From Bacteroidales bacterium H10 (GTDB lineage: Bacteria > Bacteroidota > Bacteroidia > Bacteroidales > Muribaculaceae), in NCBI GenBank assembly GCA_001701295.1, contig DAAV01000051.1, positions 20,905-33,130 on the forward strand: 12,226 nt of DNA, in the 5' to 3' direction. Both the position numbers and the translations under genes were made by a program. Positions 1-8,452 of the stretch are shown one piece after another. Each line of letters starts with the position of its first letter. The first letter of the stretch is position 1. The notes beneath the pieces were generated by a model. It ran no database searches, had not been told where the DNA came from, and saw nothing but the letters and a program-made list of their open reading frames with translations.

Positions 1-2
1 GT

Positions 3-68
3 GAGGTCGTGTCCGAGCTTGACGAGGCGGAGATGCGTTATCTCGAACTCCTTGAGATCGAAGGGTAA
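3..68 (+). CDS. C-terminal end of an unidentified protein (partial)
   Basis: An open frame enters from the left edge and ends at TAA 66-68, giving 21 residues that finish in LELLEIEG. The tail is strongly acidic and probably helical (Glu/Leu rich). It is followed after 2 nt by a strong hairpin, which supports a real gene end. The other two plus frames do not fit: one is closed by stops straight away and the other does not stop at the hairpin. Too little is present to name a family. Confidence 0.6.
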   Translation, partial: EVVSELDEAEMRYLELLEIEG

Positions 69-70
69 GC

Positions 71-98
71 AAAAGTCCGGTATTCAGACCGGACTTTT
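71..98. terminator. Probable bidirectional intrinsic terminator between convergent genes
   Basis: A perfect 11-bp stem (71-81 with 88-98) encloses a 6-nt loop (82-87). On the plus strand the stem ends in TTTT and continues ATTT, a good U-tract for the gene ending at 68. On the minus strand the stem also ends in TTTT followed by GCTT, so it can serve the Dabb gene whose stop codon (102-104) lies only 3 nt away. The position between two convergent stop codons fits a shared terminator. Confidence 0.8.
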
Positions 99-101
99 AT
101 T

Positions 102-395
102 TCATACTTCATAATCCACGCAGGCCCGCGCCTCTTTATGGCCGGCAAGCAGACCGGCGGCTGCGACATGCGCGGGGTGTCGGGCATAGGTATCTACATC
201 TGCCATAGTAGGCACGACCGCTGTCAATACTACATCCCAGTCTTCCGCCGGATTTTCGTTTATACCGACTTCCATCGACTCAAGCACGTCGATCTGTGCG
301 GGAAGCGCCAGCAGGGCTTCTGCGAATTTCTTTGCGACAGAGCGGCGTTCTTCCGCTGATCCCGAGAGCTTGAATGAAACTATATGTTTTACCAT
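102..395 (-). CDS. Dabb (stress-responsive A/B barrel) domain protein
   Basis: This 97-residue protein covers one whole Dabb domain, a dimeric ferredoxin-like alpha/beta barrel. The N-terminal beta strand MVKHIVSFKL, a helix rich in Ala/Glu (residues 14-31), the strand around WDVVLTAVV (53-61) and the TYARHPAHV block (69-77, with His73, Pro74 and His76) are the usual landmarks. Family members are small cytoplasmic proteins, some stress induced and a few acting as cyclases or dehalogenase-like enzymes; the substrate here cannot be told from sequence. ATG start at 393-395; TGA stop at 102-104. It is the last gene of the panC-panD-ffh-ABC-F unit, 21 bp after the ABC-F stop, and is followed at once by a terminator hairpin, so it is probably cotranscribed with those genes. 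Function beyond the fold is unknown. Confidence 0.85.
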   Translation of the reverse strand: MVKHIVSFKLSGSAEERRSVAKKFAEALLALPAQIDVLESMEVGINENPAEDWDVVLTAVVPTMADVDTYARHPAHVAAAGLLAGHKEARACVDYEV

Positions 396-416
396 GATCT
401 ATAAGGTTAATGAGGG

Positions 417-2075
<1,659 letters not shown>

Positions 2076-2081
2076 AGACTG

Positions 2082-3428
2082 TTAACGACGGAATTTTCCG
2101 GGATTCTGACGCATCTGCTTCATCATCTTCATGGGATTCTTCATGTTCGAGGCCATCTGCATCATTTTGCGCGTATCCTCGAACTGTTTCAGAAGCCTGT
2201 TGACATCCTGAAGAGACGTGCCGGAACCTTTGGCGATGCGTTGACGGCGCGAGCCTTTGATGATATCCGGATTGTGACGTTCATAAGGAGTCATCGAATT
2301 GATTATCGCCTCGATTCCTTTGAATGCATTGTCGTCGATGTCTATATCTTTTATAGCTTTGCCGACACCGGGAATCATGGAAGCGAGATCCTTGAGATTA
2401 CCCATCTTCTTGATCTGCTGGATCTGATTCATGAAATCTTCGAAGTCGAACTTGTTCTTTTTCAGCTTTTCGGCAAGTTTCTCAGCCTCTTTCTGGTCGT
2501 AGACTTCCATCGCGCGGTTGGCGAGTTCCACGATATCGCCCATGCCGAGGATACGGTTTGCCATACCGTCGGGATTGAACTCCTGCAGATCTTCGAGCTT
2601 TTCGCCCGTACCGACAAGTTTGATCGGTTTCTCGACTACTGCGCGGATCGAGAGAGCCGCACCGCCTCGGGTGTCTCCGTCGAGTTTCGTGAGCACCACT
2701 CCGTCGAAGTCGATACGGTCATTGAAAGCCTTCGCCGTGTTGACGGCATCCTGACCTGTCATCGAGTCGACCACAAAAAGTGTCTCCTGAGGTTTGACGG
2801 CGTTCTTGATCCGTTCGATCTCGTCCATCATCTCCTCGTCGACTGCCAGACGTCCGGCCGTGTCTATGATGACAAGATCATAATGGTTTTCCCGTGCATA
2901 CTCGATGGCGTTGAGCGATATCTGTACCGGATTACGGCTCTCTTCTTCCGTGTATACGGGTACATCGATGCTTTCGGCGAGAACTCTCAACTGTTCGCGA
3001 GCGGCAGGTCTGTAGACATCGGCGCCTACAAGAAGCGGTCGTTTCCCTTTCGTTGATTTCAGTTTACGGGCGAGTTTTCCGGTCAATGTCGTTTTTCCCG
3101 CACCCTGGAGACCGGACATGAGAATTACCGCGGGTTTGCCTTCTATATTAAGCGGCGCGGCATCTCCACCCATCAGGTCGGCAAGTTCGTCATGGACGAT
3201 CTTTACCATGAGCTCCTTGGGTTTCAGCGCGTTGATCACGTTCTGACCAAGAGCTTTCTGTTTTACGGTCTTTATGAAGTTGTTGGCGACTTTATAGTTG
3301 ACGTCGGCGTCCATCAGGGCCTTGCGGACATCCTTCAGGGTTTCGGCTATGTTGATTTCGGAAATTCGGCCTTCGCCTTTGAGAATCTTGAAAGAGCGTT
3401 CGAGGCGCTCGGATAGGCTTTCAAACAT
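2082..3428 (-). CDS. ffh: Signal recognition particle protein Ffh (SRP54)
   Basis: This GTPase binds 4.5S RNA and signal sequences of nascent membrane proteins and delivers ribosomes to FtsY at the inner membrane. All three domains are visible in 448 residues, the normal length: an N-terminal helical bundle (about 1-90), the G domain with P-loop GLQGAGKTT (106-114), DTAGR (189-193), TKLDGDTRGG (247-256) and the GTG/GEKLEDL closing loop (273-281), then a Met-rich M domain (about 300-448). The RNA-binding signature SRRQRIAKGSGTS is at 393-405, and methionines crowd the C-terminus as expected for the signal-peptide groove. ATG at 3426-3428; TAA at 2082-2084. It lies 29 bp after panD and 39 bp before the ABC-F gene, so it is very likely cotranscribed with both. 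Nothing is truncated or missing. Confidence 0.98.
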   Translation of the reverse strand: MFESLSERLERSFKILKGEGRISEINIAETLKDVRKALMDADVNYKVANNFIKTVKQKALGQNVINALKPKELMVKIVHDELADLMGGDAAPLNIEGKPAVILMSGLQGAGKTTLTGKLARKLKSTKGKRPLLVGADVYRPAAREQLRVLAESIDVPVYTEEESRNPVQISLNAIEYARENHYDLVIIDTAGRLAVDEEMMDEIERIKNAVKPQETLFVVDSMTGQDAVNTAKAFNDRIDFDGVVLTKLDGDTRGGAALSIRAVVEKPIKLVGTGEKLEDLQEFNPDGMANRILGMGDIVELANRAMEVYDQKEAEKLAEKLKKNKFDFEDFMNQIQQIKKMGNLKDLASMIPGVGKAIKDIDIDDNAFKGIEAIINSMTPYERHNPDIIKGSRRQRIAKGSGTSLQDVNRLLKQFEDTRKMMQMASNMKNPMKMMKQMRQNPGKFRR

Positions 3429-3457
3429 ATGGAGGTTTTATGTAGGAGGTTAAGTGT

Positions 3458-3811
3458 TCAGGAAGAGAGACGGTTTGTACGTGTGTCGGGGAAGACCACA
3501 ACCGGTTTCATCTCGCGTGCCTCTTCGGGTGTGACGAGAGCGTAGGTCATTATTATGACGACATCGCCGGGCTGGGCCTTGCGTGCGGCGGCGCCGTTAA
3601 GGCATATCACGCCGGATCCCGCCTCGCCCTCGATGACATATGTGTCGAAACGCTCGCCGTTGTTGTTGTTGACGATCCAGACGCGCTGGCCGGGCAGGAT
3701 CACCGCTGCACGCAGCAGATCGGAGTCGATCGTGATGCTTCCGACATAATTGAGATTCGCCTCGGTCACAGTGACACGGTGAATCTTCGATTTCATCATT
3801 TCTATCAGCAT
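3458..3811 (-). CDS. panD: Aspartate 1-decarboxylase PanD (pyruvoyl enzyme)
   Basis: PanD decarboxylates L-aspartate to beta-alanine, one of the two substrates joined by PanC. The 117-residue protein is the family length and starts at the same register as the E. coli enzyme: the self-cleavage site is Gly24-Ser25 (YVGSITID), where Ser25 becomes the pyruvoyl group. Other active-site positions are also kept: Lys9, Arg54, Thr57 and Tyr58 (ERFDTY) and Asn72 (LNGAA). The zymogen should process itself in the cytoplasm to beta and alpha chains and assemble as a tetramer. ATG at 3809-3811, 43 bp downstream of the panC stop and 29 bp upstream of ffh. Partner position next to panC confirms the pathway. 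No PanM-type maturation factor is seen, as expected outside enterobacteria. Confidence 0.97.
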   Translation of the reverse strand: MLIEMMKSKIHRVTVTEANLNYVGSITIDSDLLRAAVILPGQRVWIVNNNNGERFDTYVIEGEAGSGVICLNGAAARKAQPGDVVIIMTYALVTPEEAREMKPVVVFPDTRTNRLSS

Positions 3812-3825
3812 ATGCTATAGTGTTG

Positions 3826-3869
3826 TGACCGCAGTCATAAAGACGTGGCTGCGGTCAGATGTTTTTTTT
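3826..3869 (+). terminator. Hairpin plus T8 at the panC/panD junction (antisense-facing terminator shape)
   Basis: TGACCGCAG (3826-3834) pairs with CTGCGGTCA (3849-3857). In plus-sense RNA the stem extends by two more Watson-Crick pairs and two G-U wobbles to a 6-nt loop (3839-3844), and T8 follows at 3862-3869. In minus-sense RNA, the direction of the genes, those wobbles become A-C mismatches and no U-run follows, so only a 9-bp stem with a 14-nt loop remains. The stem includes the panC stop codon. Either it blocks antisense transcription entering panC, or it is a weak processing/stability element of the panC-panD mRNA; the T8 also simply encodes the Lys-Lys-Asn end of PanC. Confidence 0.35.
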
Positions 3870-4718
3870 GTAACAGATATTGTCAATCAGCCGGACTTCA
3901 CCGCAATATACCGTGATGCATCCTACTATCCAGGGAGATTCTTCCCACTCCTCAAGGGGCAGGAGAGTGCGGCCGTCGACGATCTCGAAATACTCCACAC
4001 GCATCTGCGGCACGGCATCGATGCGTTCCACTACAGTATCATGTGTAGCGCGGATGGAATGGTTTTTTGCATACTCCACAGAATCGGCAAGCGCGCGGTA
4101 TATTTCCGGCGCAAGACGCCGCTGTTCCGGGGTCAGCAGAGCGTTGCGGCTGGAAAGGGCCAGCCCGTCGTCTGCCCGTTTGATGGGGCACGGCACAATC
4201 TGTACGCTTATGCCTTCGGTCTCGACCATATTGCGTATCACGGCGATCTGCTGGAAATCTTTCTCTCCGAAATAAGCCCGTGTCGGGCGGACAAGCCGGA
4301 AGAGCCGCGATACAACTTCGGCGACTCCCTGAAAGTGACCGGGTCGGTACTTGCCTTCCATTACGACCGCCGCCATGCCAAGAGAGAATTCATGTCTTTC
4401 GCGCCTTTCGACGCCTCCGGGGTACATCTCTTCGACAGATGGCGCGAACGCGACAGAAACGCCTGCATGCGCAAGCAGTCTGAAGTCCGATTCCTCGTCA
4501 CGCGGGTATGTGGCGAGATCTGTCGGATTATTGAATTGTGTCGGATTGACAAAAACACTTGCCACCGTCACATCATTCTCTTTTACGGCACGTTCCACCA
4601 GAGAGAGGTGGCCTTCGTGCAGAGCGCCCATAGTGGGCACGAATCCTATGCTATGTCCTTTCTGCCGCTCGTTGGTCACGAATGTCTCGAGTTCGGCTAC
4701 CGATCGTATAATCAGCAT
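3855..4718 (-). CDS. panC: Pantoate--beta-alanine ligase (pantothenate synthetase) PanC
   Basis: PanC condenses pantoate with beta-alanine using ATP, through a pantoyl-adenylate, to make pantothenate for coenzyme A. The protein has 287 residues, the usual length. Visible motifs in order: FVPTMGALHEGH (26-37, ATP-binding HxGH at His34/His37), FVNPTQF (56-62, pantoate binding), the flexible region around KYRPGHFQG (123-131), FGEKDFQQ (150-157) and the KMSKS-like LALSSRN (186-192). The last residues, CYKKNI, are encoded across a run of eight A, a place where sequencing or slippage errors would change the tail only. ATG at 4716-4718; the first gene of the minus-strand unit, with panD next, as in many bacteria. 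panB is not in the window. Its promoter should lie at about 4767-4790. Confidence 0.97.
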   Translation of the reverse strand: MLIIRSVAELETFVTNERQKGHSIGFVPTMGALHEGHLSLVERAVKENDVTVASVFVNPTQFNNPTDLATYPRDEESDFRLLAHAGVSVAFAPSVEEMYPGGVERRERHEFSLGMAAVVMEGKYRPGHFQGVAEVVSRLFRLVRPTRAYFGEKDFQQIAVIRNMVETEGISVQIVPCPIKRADDGLALSSRNALLTPEQRRLAPEIYRALADSVEYAKNHSIRATHDTVVERIDAVPQMRVEYFEIVDGRTLLPLEEWEESPWIVGCITVYCGEVRLIDNICYKKNI

Positions 4719-4766
4719 AATTGATGATTAGTAATTAAACGAATGAGGAGGGAATGAATATCTCGG

Positions 4767-4790
4767 CAAAATTACAATAAAATCACCAAA
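4767..4790 (-). promoter_or_regulatory. Candidate promoter for the panC operon
   Basis: On the minus strand TAATTTTG (4774-4767) matches the Bacteroides -7 consensus TAnnTTTG exactly. A TTTG (4790-4787) lies 12 nt upstream, closer than the roughly 19-20 nt usual for the -33 element, and no better -33 box is visible. A start point near 4760 would give a leader of about 40 nt before the panC ATG (4718). The leader has no Shine-Dalgarno sequence. Confidence 0.5.
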
Positions 4791-4882
4791 CTATATAATT
4801 TTTCGCGATAAAACGTGCTAAATCCTTTCCCAGTCGTTAAAATTTGATAAAAGCACCCTGCTGTGGAAGCCTTAATCGGCGC

Positions 4883-4907
4883 TTTTGGAAAAATTTTATT
4901 AATTTTG
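4883..4907 (+). promoter_or_regulatory. Candidate promoter for the glycogen-synthase-like operon
   Basis: TAATTTTG at 4900-4907 matches TAnnTTTG exactly. A TTTTG (4883-4887) lies 12 nt upstream, the same short spacing seen in the divergent panC element, and no -33 box is visible at the usual distance. The leader to the ATG at 4995 would be about 80 nt. It holds a tiny 8-codon open frame (4959-4985) ending 9 nt before the start codon, probably by chance. The rest of 4719-4994 is AT-rich with no gene I can support. Confidence 0.45.
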
Positions 4908-4994
4908 CATTTTAAAAGACGCGCACACGCGAAACTTGTGTCGCAGCCTCTGTCTGCAATGCATGGATTCGGGTCAGGCGCATAAAATTTTGCA

Positions 4995-5813
4995 ATGGCA
5001 GCACACAAGATCATTTTCGTCTCTCAGGAGATCTCTCCTTATCTTTCAGTAACGGCAAACGCCCGTTGGGGTTCTTCGTTACCGCAGTCGATCCAATCCC
5101 GTAAATATGAAGTCCGCACCTTTATGCCGGATTTCGGCGAGATCAATGAACGTCGCAATCAGTTGCATGAGGTGATTCGTCTCAGCGGCATGAACATCGC
5201 GATCGGCGACAACGACCATCCCCTTGTTGTCAAGGTGGCTTCAATGCAGCCGTCTAGAATACAGGTGTATTTCATTGATAATGATGATTATTTCCAGAAA
5301 CTTGACTCTGATTCCGATTCGTTCGGCACGAATCGAGGTGACAATGACGAGAGACTTATTTTCTTCGCACGGGGAACTATGGAGACAGCTCGGAAACTGC
5401 GTTGGGAACCGGAGGTGATGCAGGTTTCGGGATGGATGTCGGCTCTGATCCCTCTTTATCTGAAACGTCTGTTCAATGACGGTCCTTCTTTTCATAAGAC
5501 CGGAATCGTCTATTCCGTTCTTCCCGAGACGGAAGTGGATGTGATCGATCCGGCGTTCTTTGATAAATTGCTGGCCGAGGGTGTCAAGGAAAGCGATATC
5601 AGTGCCTTCCGCGAGATGACTCTGAATCACAAGCTTCTTCACAAGATGGCTATAGCGTATTCCGATGCGGTCGTATTTCATGGGTGTGAGCCTGACGAGG
5701 AGCTGGTGCGTTACTGCGAGGAGCTTGGCAAGCCCTGGAAACAATTTGACGGAGATGGAGATCATGTCGAAGAATATGACGCGCTCTACAAATCCTTAAT
5801 GTCCGAATCCTGA
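4995..5813 (+). CDS. Glycogen/starch synthase-like protein (GT5 N-terminal domain only)
   Basis: The 272 residues resemble the N-terminal Rossmann domain of GT5 glycogen synthases: an IIFVSQEISPY start (6-16), TFMPDFG (42-48), then INERRNQLHEVIRL (50-63), VYFIDNDDYF (91-100), DNDERLIFFARG (116-127) and SGWMSALIPLYLK (145-157). A full GlgA has about 480 residues; the whole C-terminal nucleotide-sugar-binding domain is absent. The N-terminal KxGG glucan/ADP-glucose motif is replaced by ANARWGSS (21-28), and the HDWH block reads SGWM, so the catalytic His is Ser145. The gene ends at a normal TGA that overlaps the next ATG, so this is not a recent truncation: short versions occur across Bacteroidota beside panC and DUF4270 genes (from memory). 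Polymer synthesis by itself is therefore unlikely; a regulatory or glucan/sugar-binding role is inference. ATG start at 4995; cytoplasmic, with no signal peptide. Confidence 0.85.
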   Translation: MAAHKIIFVSQEISPYLSVTANARWGSSLPQSIQSRKYEVRTFMPDFGEINERRNQLHEVIRLSGMNIAIGDNDHPLVVKVASMQPSRIQVYFIDNDDYFQKLDSDSDSFGTNRGDNDERLIFFARGTMETARKLRWEPEVMQVSGWMSALIPLYLKRLFNDGPSFHKTGIVYSVLPETEVDVIDPAFFDKLLAEGVKESDISAFREMTLNHKLLHKMAIAYSDAVVFHGCEPDEELVRYCEELGKPWKQFDGDGDHVEEYDALYKSLMSES

Positions 5814-7231
5814 TGAATATCAAGTATCTTTTCGGCGCCGCGGTCTTGTCTGCGGGAATGTTGGTCTCATGTCAGGATGATGTGAGCGGCATGGGCGGCT
5901 CCCTTGTTCCCGGAGAGGTGACAATTACGGTAGACTCCATTCAGACCGCGCTTGAATGTGAGAGTGTATATTATGACAGCTTCGACGGACGCAATTCCAC
6001 AAAATTGCTCGGTCGTATTAGCGTGCCTGAGTACGGCAGTCTCGAATGTTCGTTTGTGTCTCAGATGATGAGTGCCACAAAGATGAATATTCCCGATTCT
6101 ATCGGGGTGGAGGACCTCGATTCCATGCGTCTTGTGCTGTCAGTGCCACGCGGATCGCTTACAGGAGATTCTCTGGCACCGCAACAGCTTAAGGTGTTCC
6201 GGCTCGACCGTCAGCTTCCCTCCGATATCTCGACCGCATTTGATCCGGAAGGATATTACGATGCTTCGTCTCCGATGGGAGTAAGAAGCTATACTCTATC
6301 CAACATCGCGAAAGGCGATTCTGCATTGAAACGTGATTCATATGTCCGTATCCCGGTCGAAATGCCTGTATCGTTTGCCCGGGATTTGTTTGAGAAATAT
6401 CGTGCCGATGATCCGGTGTTCCAATGGCCTTCCTCCTTTAACGAATATTTCCCCGGTATATATGTTGAGCAGAATTTCGGTAACGGATGTGTCGCCAATA
6501 TATCGCGTGCCGAGTTTTTCACCTATTGGCATCGTATCAACCGCACCTATGACATGCAGCCTGACTCGACTTATGCATATGTCGACCATGTGGTGCGTGA
6601 TTCGGTCTGTCTTATGTCCTCGCAGCCCGAGGTGCTTTCAAGCAATCTCATAGACTATAAGGTCTCGGATTATATCAAGGGTCTCGCAGATGCCGGAAAG
6701 GCGGTAGCTACCACTCCCGGAGGATATATGATAAACTTTAAATTCCCGATCCGGCGTCTTCTCGATGCCTACCATGCCCACGGCGACGGAATGTCGGTAG
6801 TATCTTCTCTACGTATGTACATTCCGGCTCAGGCGATCGAGAATGAATATGGGCTGACCGCAGCTCCTTATCTGCTTATGGTCAAGAAGTCGGAAAAAGA
6901 CGCTTTCTTTAAAGAAAACAAGGTACCCGACGGTGTGAATTCATTCTATGCCGCTTACAACAGCGACCAGAGAAATTATCAGTTCTCGTCCATGCGCTCA
7001 TATTTCCTTCAGATACTTGAGTCCGAGAAAAAAGGGGAGACCATAGACGATGAAGATATGGAATTCACGCTTGTGCCTGTGGCCATAACCACGGAAACTG
7101 TTGAGAATTATAATTCCTCGGTGGTCTATGTGACCCGTTGCCAGCCTTATCTTACCAAGCCGACAATGACCGAACTTGAAATGGACAAGGCTACAATCTG
7201 CTTTACTTATTCTACCCAGCAGATCGACTGA
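5813..7231 (+). CDS. DUF4270 family lipoprotein
   Basis: A 472-residue protein with a clear lipoprotein signal peptide: Lys4, a hydrophobic core (5-18) and lipobox LVSC with lipidated Cys20. The acidic residues just after it (CQDD) resemble the surface-export signal known in Bacteroidota lipoproteins, so it may face outward from the outer membrane. The mature part has features typical of DUF4270: a Gly-rich start (GMGGSLVPG), DSIQT followed by the LLGRI..PEYG..ECSFVSQ stretch (about 65-85), many short beta strands and a C-terminal strand region (TICFTYS). No catalytic motif is recognisable. Its ATG shares one base with the upstream TGA (TGATG), so translation is probably coupled to that of the glycogen-synthase-like protein; this pairing is, as I recall, widespread in the phylum. 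The biochemical role is unknown. Confidence 0.85.
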   Translation: MNIKYLFGAAVLSAGMLVSCQDDVSGMGGSLVPGEVTITVDSIQTALECESVYYDSFDGRNSTKLLGRISVPEYGSLECSFVSQMMSATKMNIPDSIGVEDLDSMRLVLSVPRGSLTGDSLAPQQLKVFRLDRQLPSDISTAFDPEGYYDASSPMGVRSYTLSNIAKGDSALKRDSYVRIPVEMPVSFARDLFEKYRADDPVFQWPSSFNEYFPGIYVEQNFGNGCVANISRAEFFTYWHRINRTYDMQPDSTYAYVDHVVRDSVCLMSSQPEVLSSNLIDYKVSDYIKGLADAGKAVATTPGGYMINFKFPIRRLLDAYHAHGDGMSVVSSLRMYIPAQAIENEYGLTAAPYLLMVKKSEKDAFFKENKVPDGVNSFYAAYNSDQRNYQFSSMRSYFLQILESEKKGETIDDEDMEFTLVPVAITTETVENYNSSVVYVTRCQPYLTKPTMTELEMDKATICFTYSTQQID

Positions 7232-7266
7232 TTTCATCCGGACACCCGGACAAATAATTTTAGCCC

Positions 7267-8364
7267 ATGAAGCTCCTCCTCTTCAGTCTTCTTTCGTTTA
7301 TAACCGGCGCCGTGGCTCCTGGTGAGCCTCAGGGCGCCGATCTGCTTTTTGTCGGTGATGCCATGCAGCACCAGGCACAACTCGATGCCGCACGTGCCGC
7401 TGCAGGCAATAAGGGTTATGACTATAGTGAGTGTTTCACTTATATAGCCCCGACTGTCACGGAGGCGGATTATGCTGTATGCAATTTTGAAGTGCCTCTT
7501 GGCGGTGGTCCGGACTATACCGGCTATCCCTGCTTTTCGGCTCCTGATTCTTATGCGGCTGCGCTGAAAGATGCCGGTTTCGATATGTTTCTGACGGCCA
7601 ATAATCATTGCCTTGACCGTCGTGACAAAGCGGCCCGGCGAACCATTTCCGCTCTTGATTCGCTTGGTGTAGACCATATAGGGACATTCCACGACTCTGC
7701 CGATCGAGAGAAAAAAGTCCCGTTTATCAAGGATATAAAAGGCATACGTGTCGGTTTTCTGAATTATACATACGGTACCAACGGCATTGAGCCTCGTGAT
7801 GGTGTAGAGGTCGCGCTTATAGATAAGGAGCGAATGGCATCCGAGATTAAGCGTACGCGCGAAGCCGGTGCGGAGATAGTGGTGGTAGCTATACACTGGG
7901 GAGTCGAATATGTTCTTCTTCAGAACCGTAATCAGGAAGATATCGCGGATTTTCTGGTTGACAACGGTGTTGATCTCATAATAGGGGGGCATCCGCATGT
8001 GATCCAGCCTATGAAGGTGGTACGTAATGAGAAAGAGGACAAGGATGTCCTTGTCGTTTATTCGCTTGGCAACTTCATATCCAATATGAAGACGGCTGAT
8101 ACGCGCGGGGGCGCTCTTGTGCGTGCGCGCATAGAAAGAGGAGAGGATGGCAAAGCGCGCTTTGTCAAGGCCGATTATGATACGTTTCTCAGTGCAAAGC
8201 CTACCTCTCCGGGCACTAATTTCATGGTGATTCCTTCATGGATGCCCGAGAAGATTCCGGCCGGACAGACCGGTCACTGGCAGTTGTTTGACCGGGGTGC
8301 TCAACGCATCTTCGACAAACACAACGTCAACGTTCCCCGCCGCCACCGGCCAATCAAAGAATAA
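7267..8364 (+). CDS. CapA family protein (PGA_cap metallophosphatase fold), exported
   Basis: The 365-residue protein begins with a probable Sec signal peptide (MKLLLFSLLSFITG, cleavage perhaps after AVA at residue 17) and then a CapA/PGA_cap domain of the calcineurin-like phosphoesterase fold. Metal-site motifs in order: GDAM (30-33), NFE (73-75), ANNH (111-114), IHWGVEY (209-215), GGHPHV (240-245) and YSLGNF (265-270). CapA of Bacillus helps make or anchor poly-gamma-glutamate, but most homologues have no known substrate, and no capB/capC synthetase genes are nearby, so polyglutamate capsule synthesis is not supported. The ATG at 7267 lies 35 bp after the DUF4270 stop, so it is probably the third gene of that operon; an envelope role would suit the lipoprotein neighbour. 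The basic C-terminal tail (RRHRPIKE) is distinct from the domain. Confidence 0.88.
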   Translation: MKLLLFSLLSFITGAVAPGEPQGADLLFVGDAMQHQAQLDAARAAAGNKGYDYSECFTYIAPTVTEADYAVCNFEVPLGGGPDYTGYPCFSAPDSYAAALKDAGFDMFLTANNHCLDRRDKAARRTISALDSLGVDHIGTFHDSADREKKVPFIKDIKGIRVGFLNYTYGTNGIEPRDGVEVALIDKERMASEIKRTREAGAEIVVVAIHWGVEYVLLQNRNQEDIADFLVDNGVDLIIGGHPHVIQPMKVVRNEKEDKDVLVVYSLGNFISNMKTADTRGGALVRARIERGEDGKARFVKADYDTFLSAKPTSPGTNFMVIPSWMPEKIPAGQTGHWQLFDRGAQRIFDKHNVNVPRRHRPIKE

Positions 8365-8389
8365 TATAGTGGGAACTAATTAAATTGTT

Positions 8390-8428
8390 AAAAAATATCC
8401 CGACAACATGAAGTGTATTGTCGGGATA
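8390..8428 (-). terminator. Intrinsic terminator for the holB-galE operon
   Basis: A perfect 11-bp stem TATCCCGACAA (8396-8406) with TTGTCGGGATA (8418-8428) encloses an 11-nt loop. Read on the minus strand the stem is followed by a run of T (complement of A 8390-8395), 25 nt past the galE stop codon. On the plus strand no T-run follows, so it is a poor terminator for the CapA gene, though the hairpin may still mark that transcript's 3-prime end. Confidence 0.8.
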
Positions 8429-8452
8429 GTGAGTATGAGATACGTATAGAAT

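Noticed and set aside
2241..3056. A 271-codon plus-strand open frame inside ffh
   Set aside because: Antisense shadow of the G and M domains of Ffh.
3431..3450. Two GGAGGT copies between panD and ffh that look like Shine-Dalgarno sequences
   Set aside because: They are on the plus strand, whereas the genes here are read on the minus strand, where they read ACCTCC; no plus-strand start codon follows at a suitable distance.
3825..4724. A 299-codon plus-strand open frame covering the whole of panC
   Set aside because: It is antisense to a panC gene with every family motif; its translation shows no recognisable domain and it arises from codon bias on the opposite strand.
4959..4985. An 8-codon upstream open frame (MHGFGSGA) ending 9 nt before the glycogen-synthase-like ATG, overlapped by a second out-of-frame ATG at 4963
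   Set aside because: No run of repeated regulatory codons, no alternative hairpins forming an attenuator, and such short frames are expected by chance in an 80-nt leader.
4719..4994. Search for a riboswitch, tRNA, small RNA or attachment site in the largest gap
   Set aside because: No cloverleaf, no long stem and no terminator-like hairpin before either start codon; the region is explained as an AT-rich divergent promoter.
4772..5014. An 80-codon minus-strand open frame in the divergent intergenic region
   Set aside because: It crosses both candidate promoters and the start of the plus-strand gene, and its composition (Cys/Pro rich, AT-driven) gives no sign of a real protein.
5241..5765. 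A 174-codon minus-strand open frame inside the glycogen-synthase-like gene
   Set aside because: Antisense shadow; the plus strand frame has conserved blocks and a coupled downstream gene.
7240..7256. Short direct repeat CCGGACA/CCGGACA between the DUF4270 and CapA genes
   Set aside because: Two tandem 7-mers in a 35-bp gap with no partner elsewhere in the window; too short to call an operator or element.
7234..7998. A 254-codon minus-strand open frame over the CapA gene
   Set aside because: Antisense shadow; the plus strand encodes intact metallophosphatase motifs and the minus translation is rich in Ile/Arg with no domain pattern.
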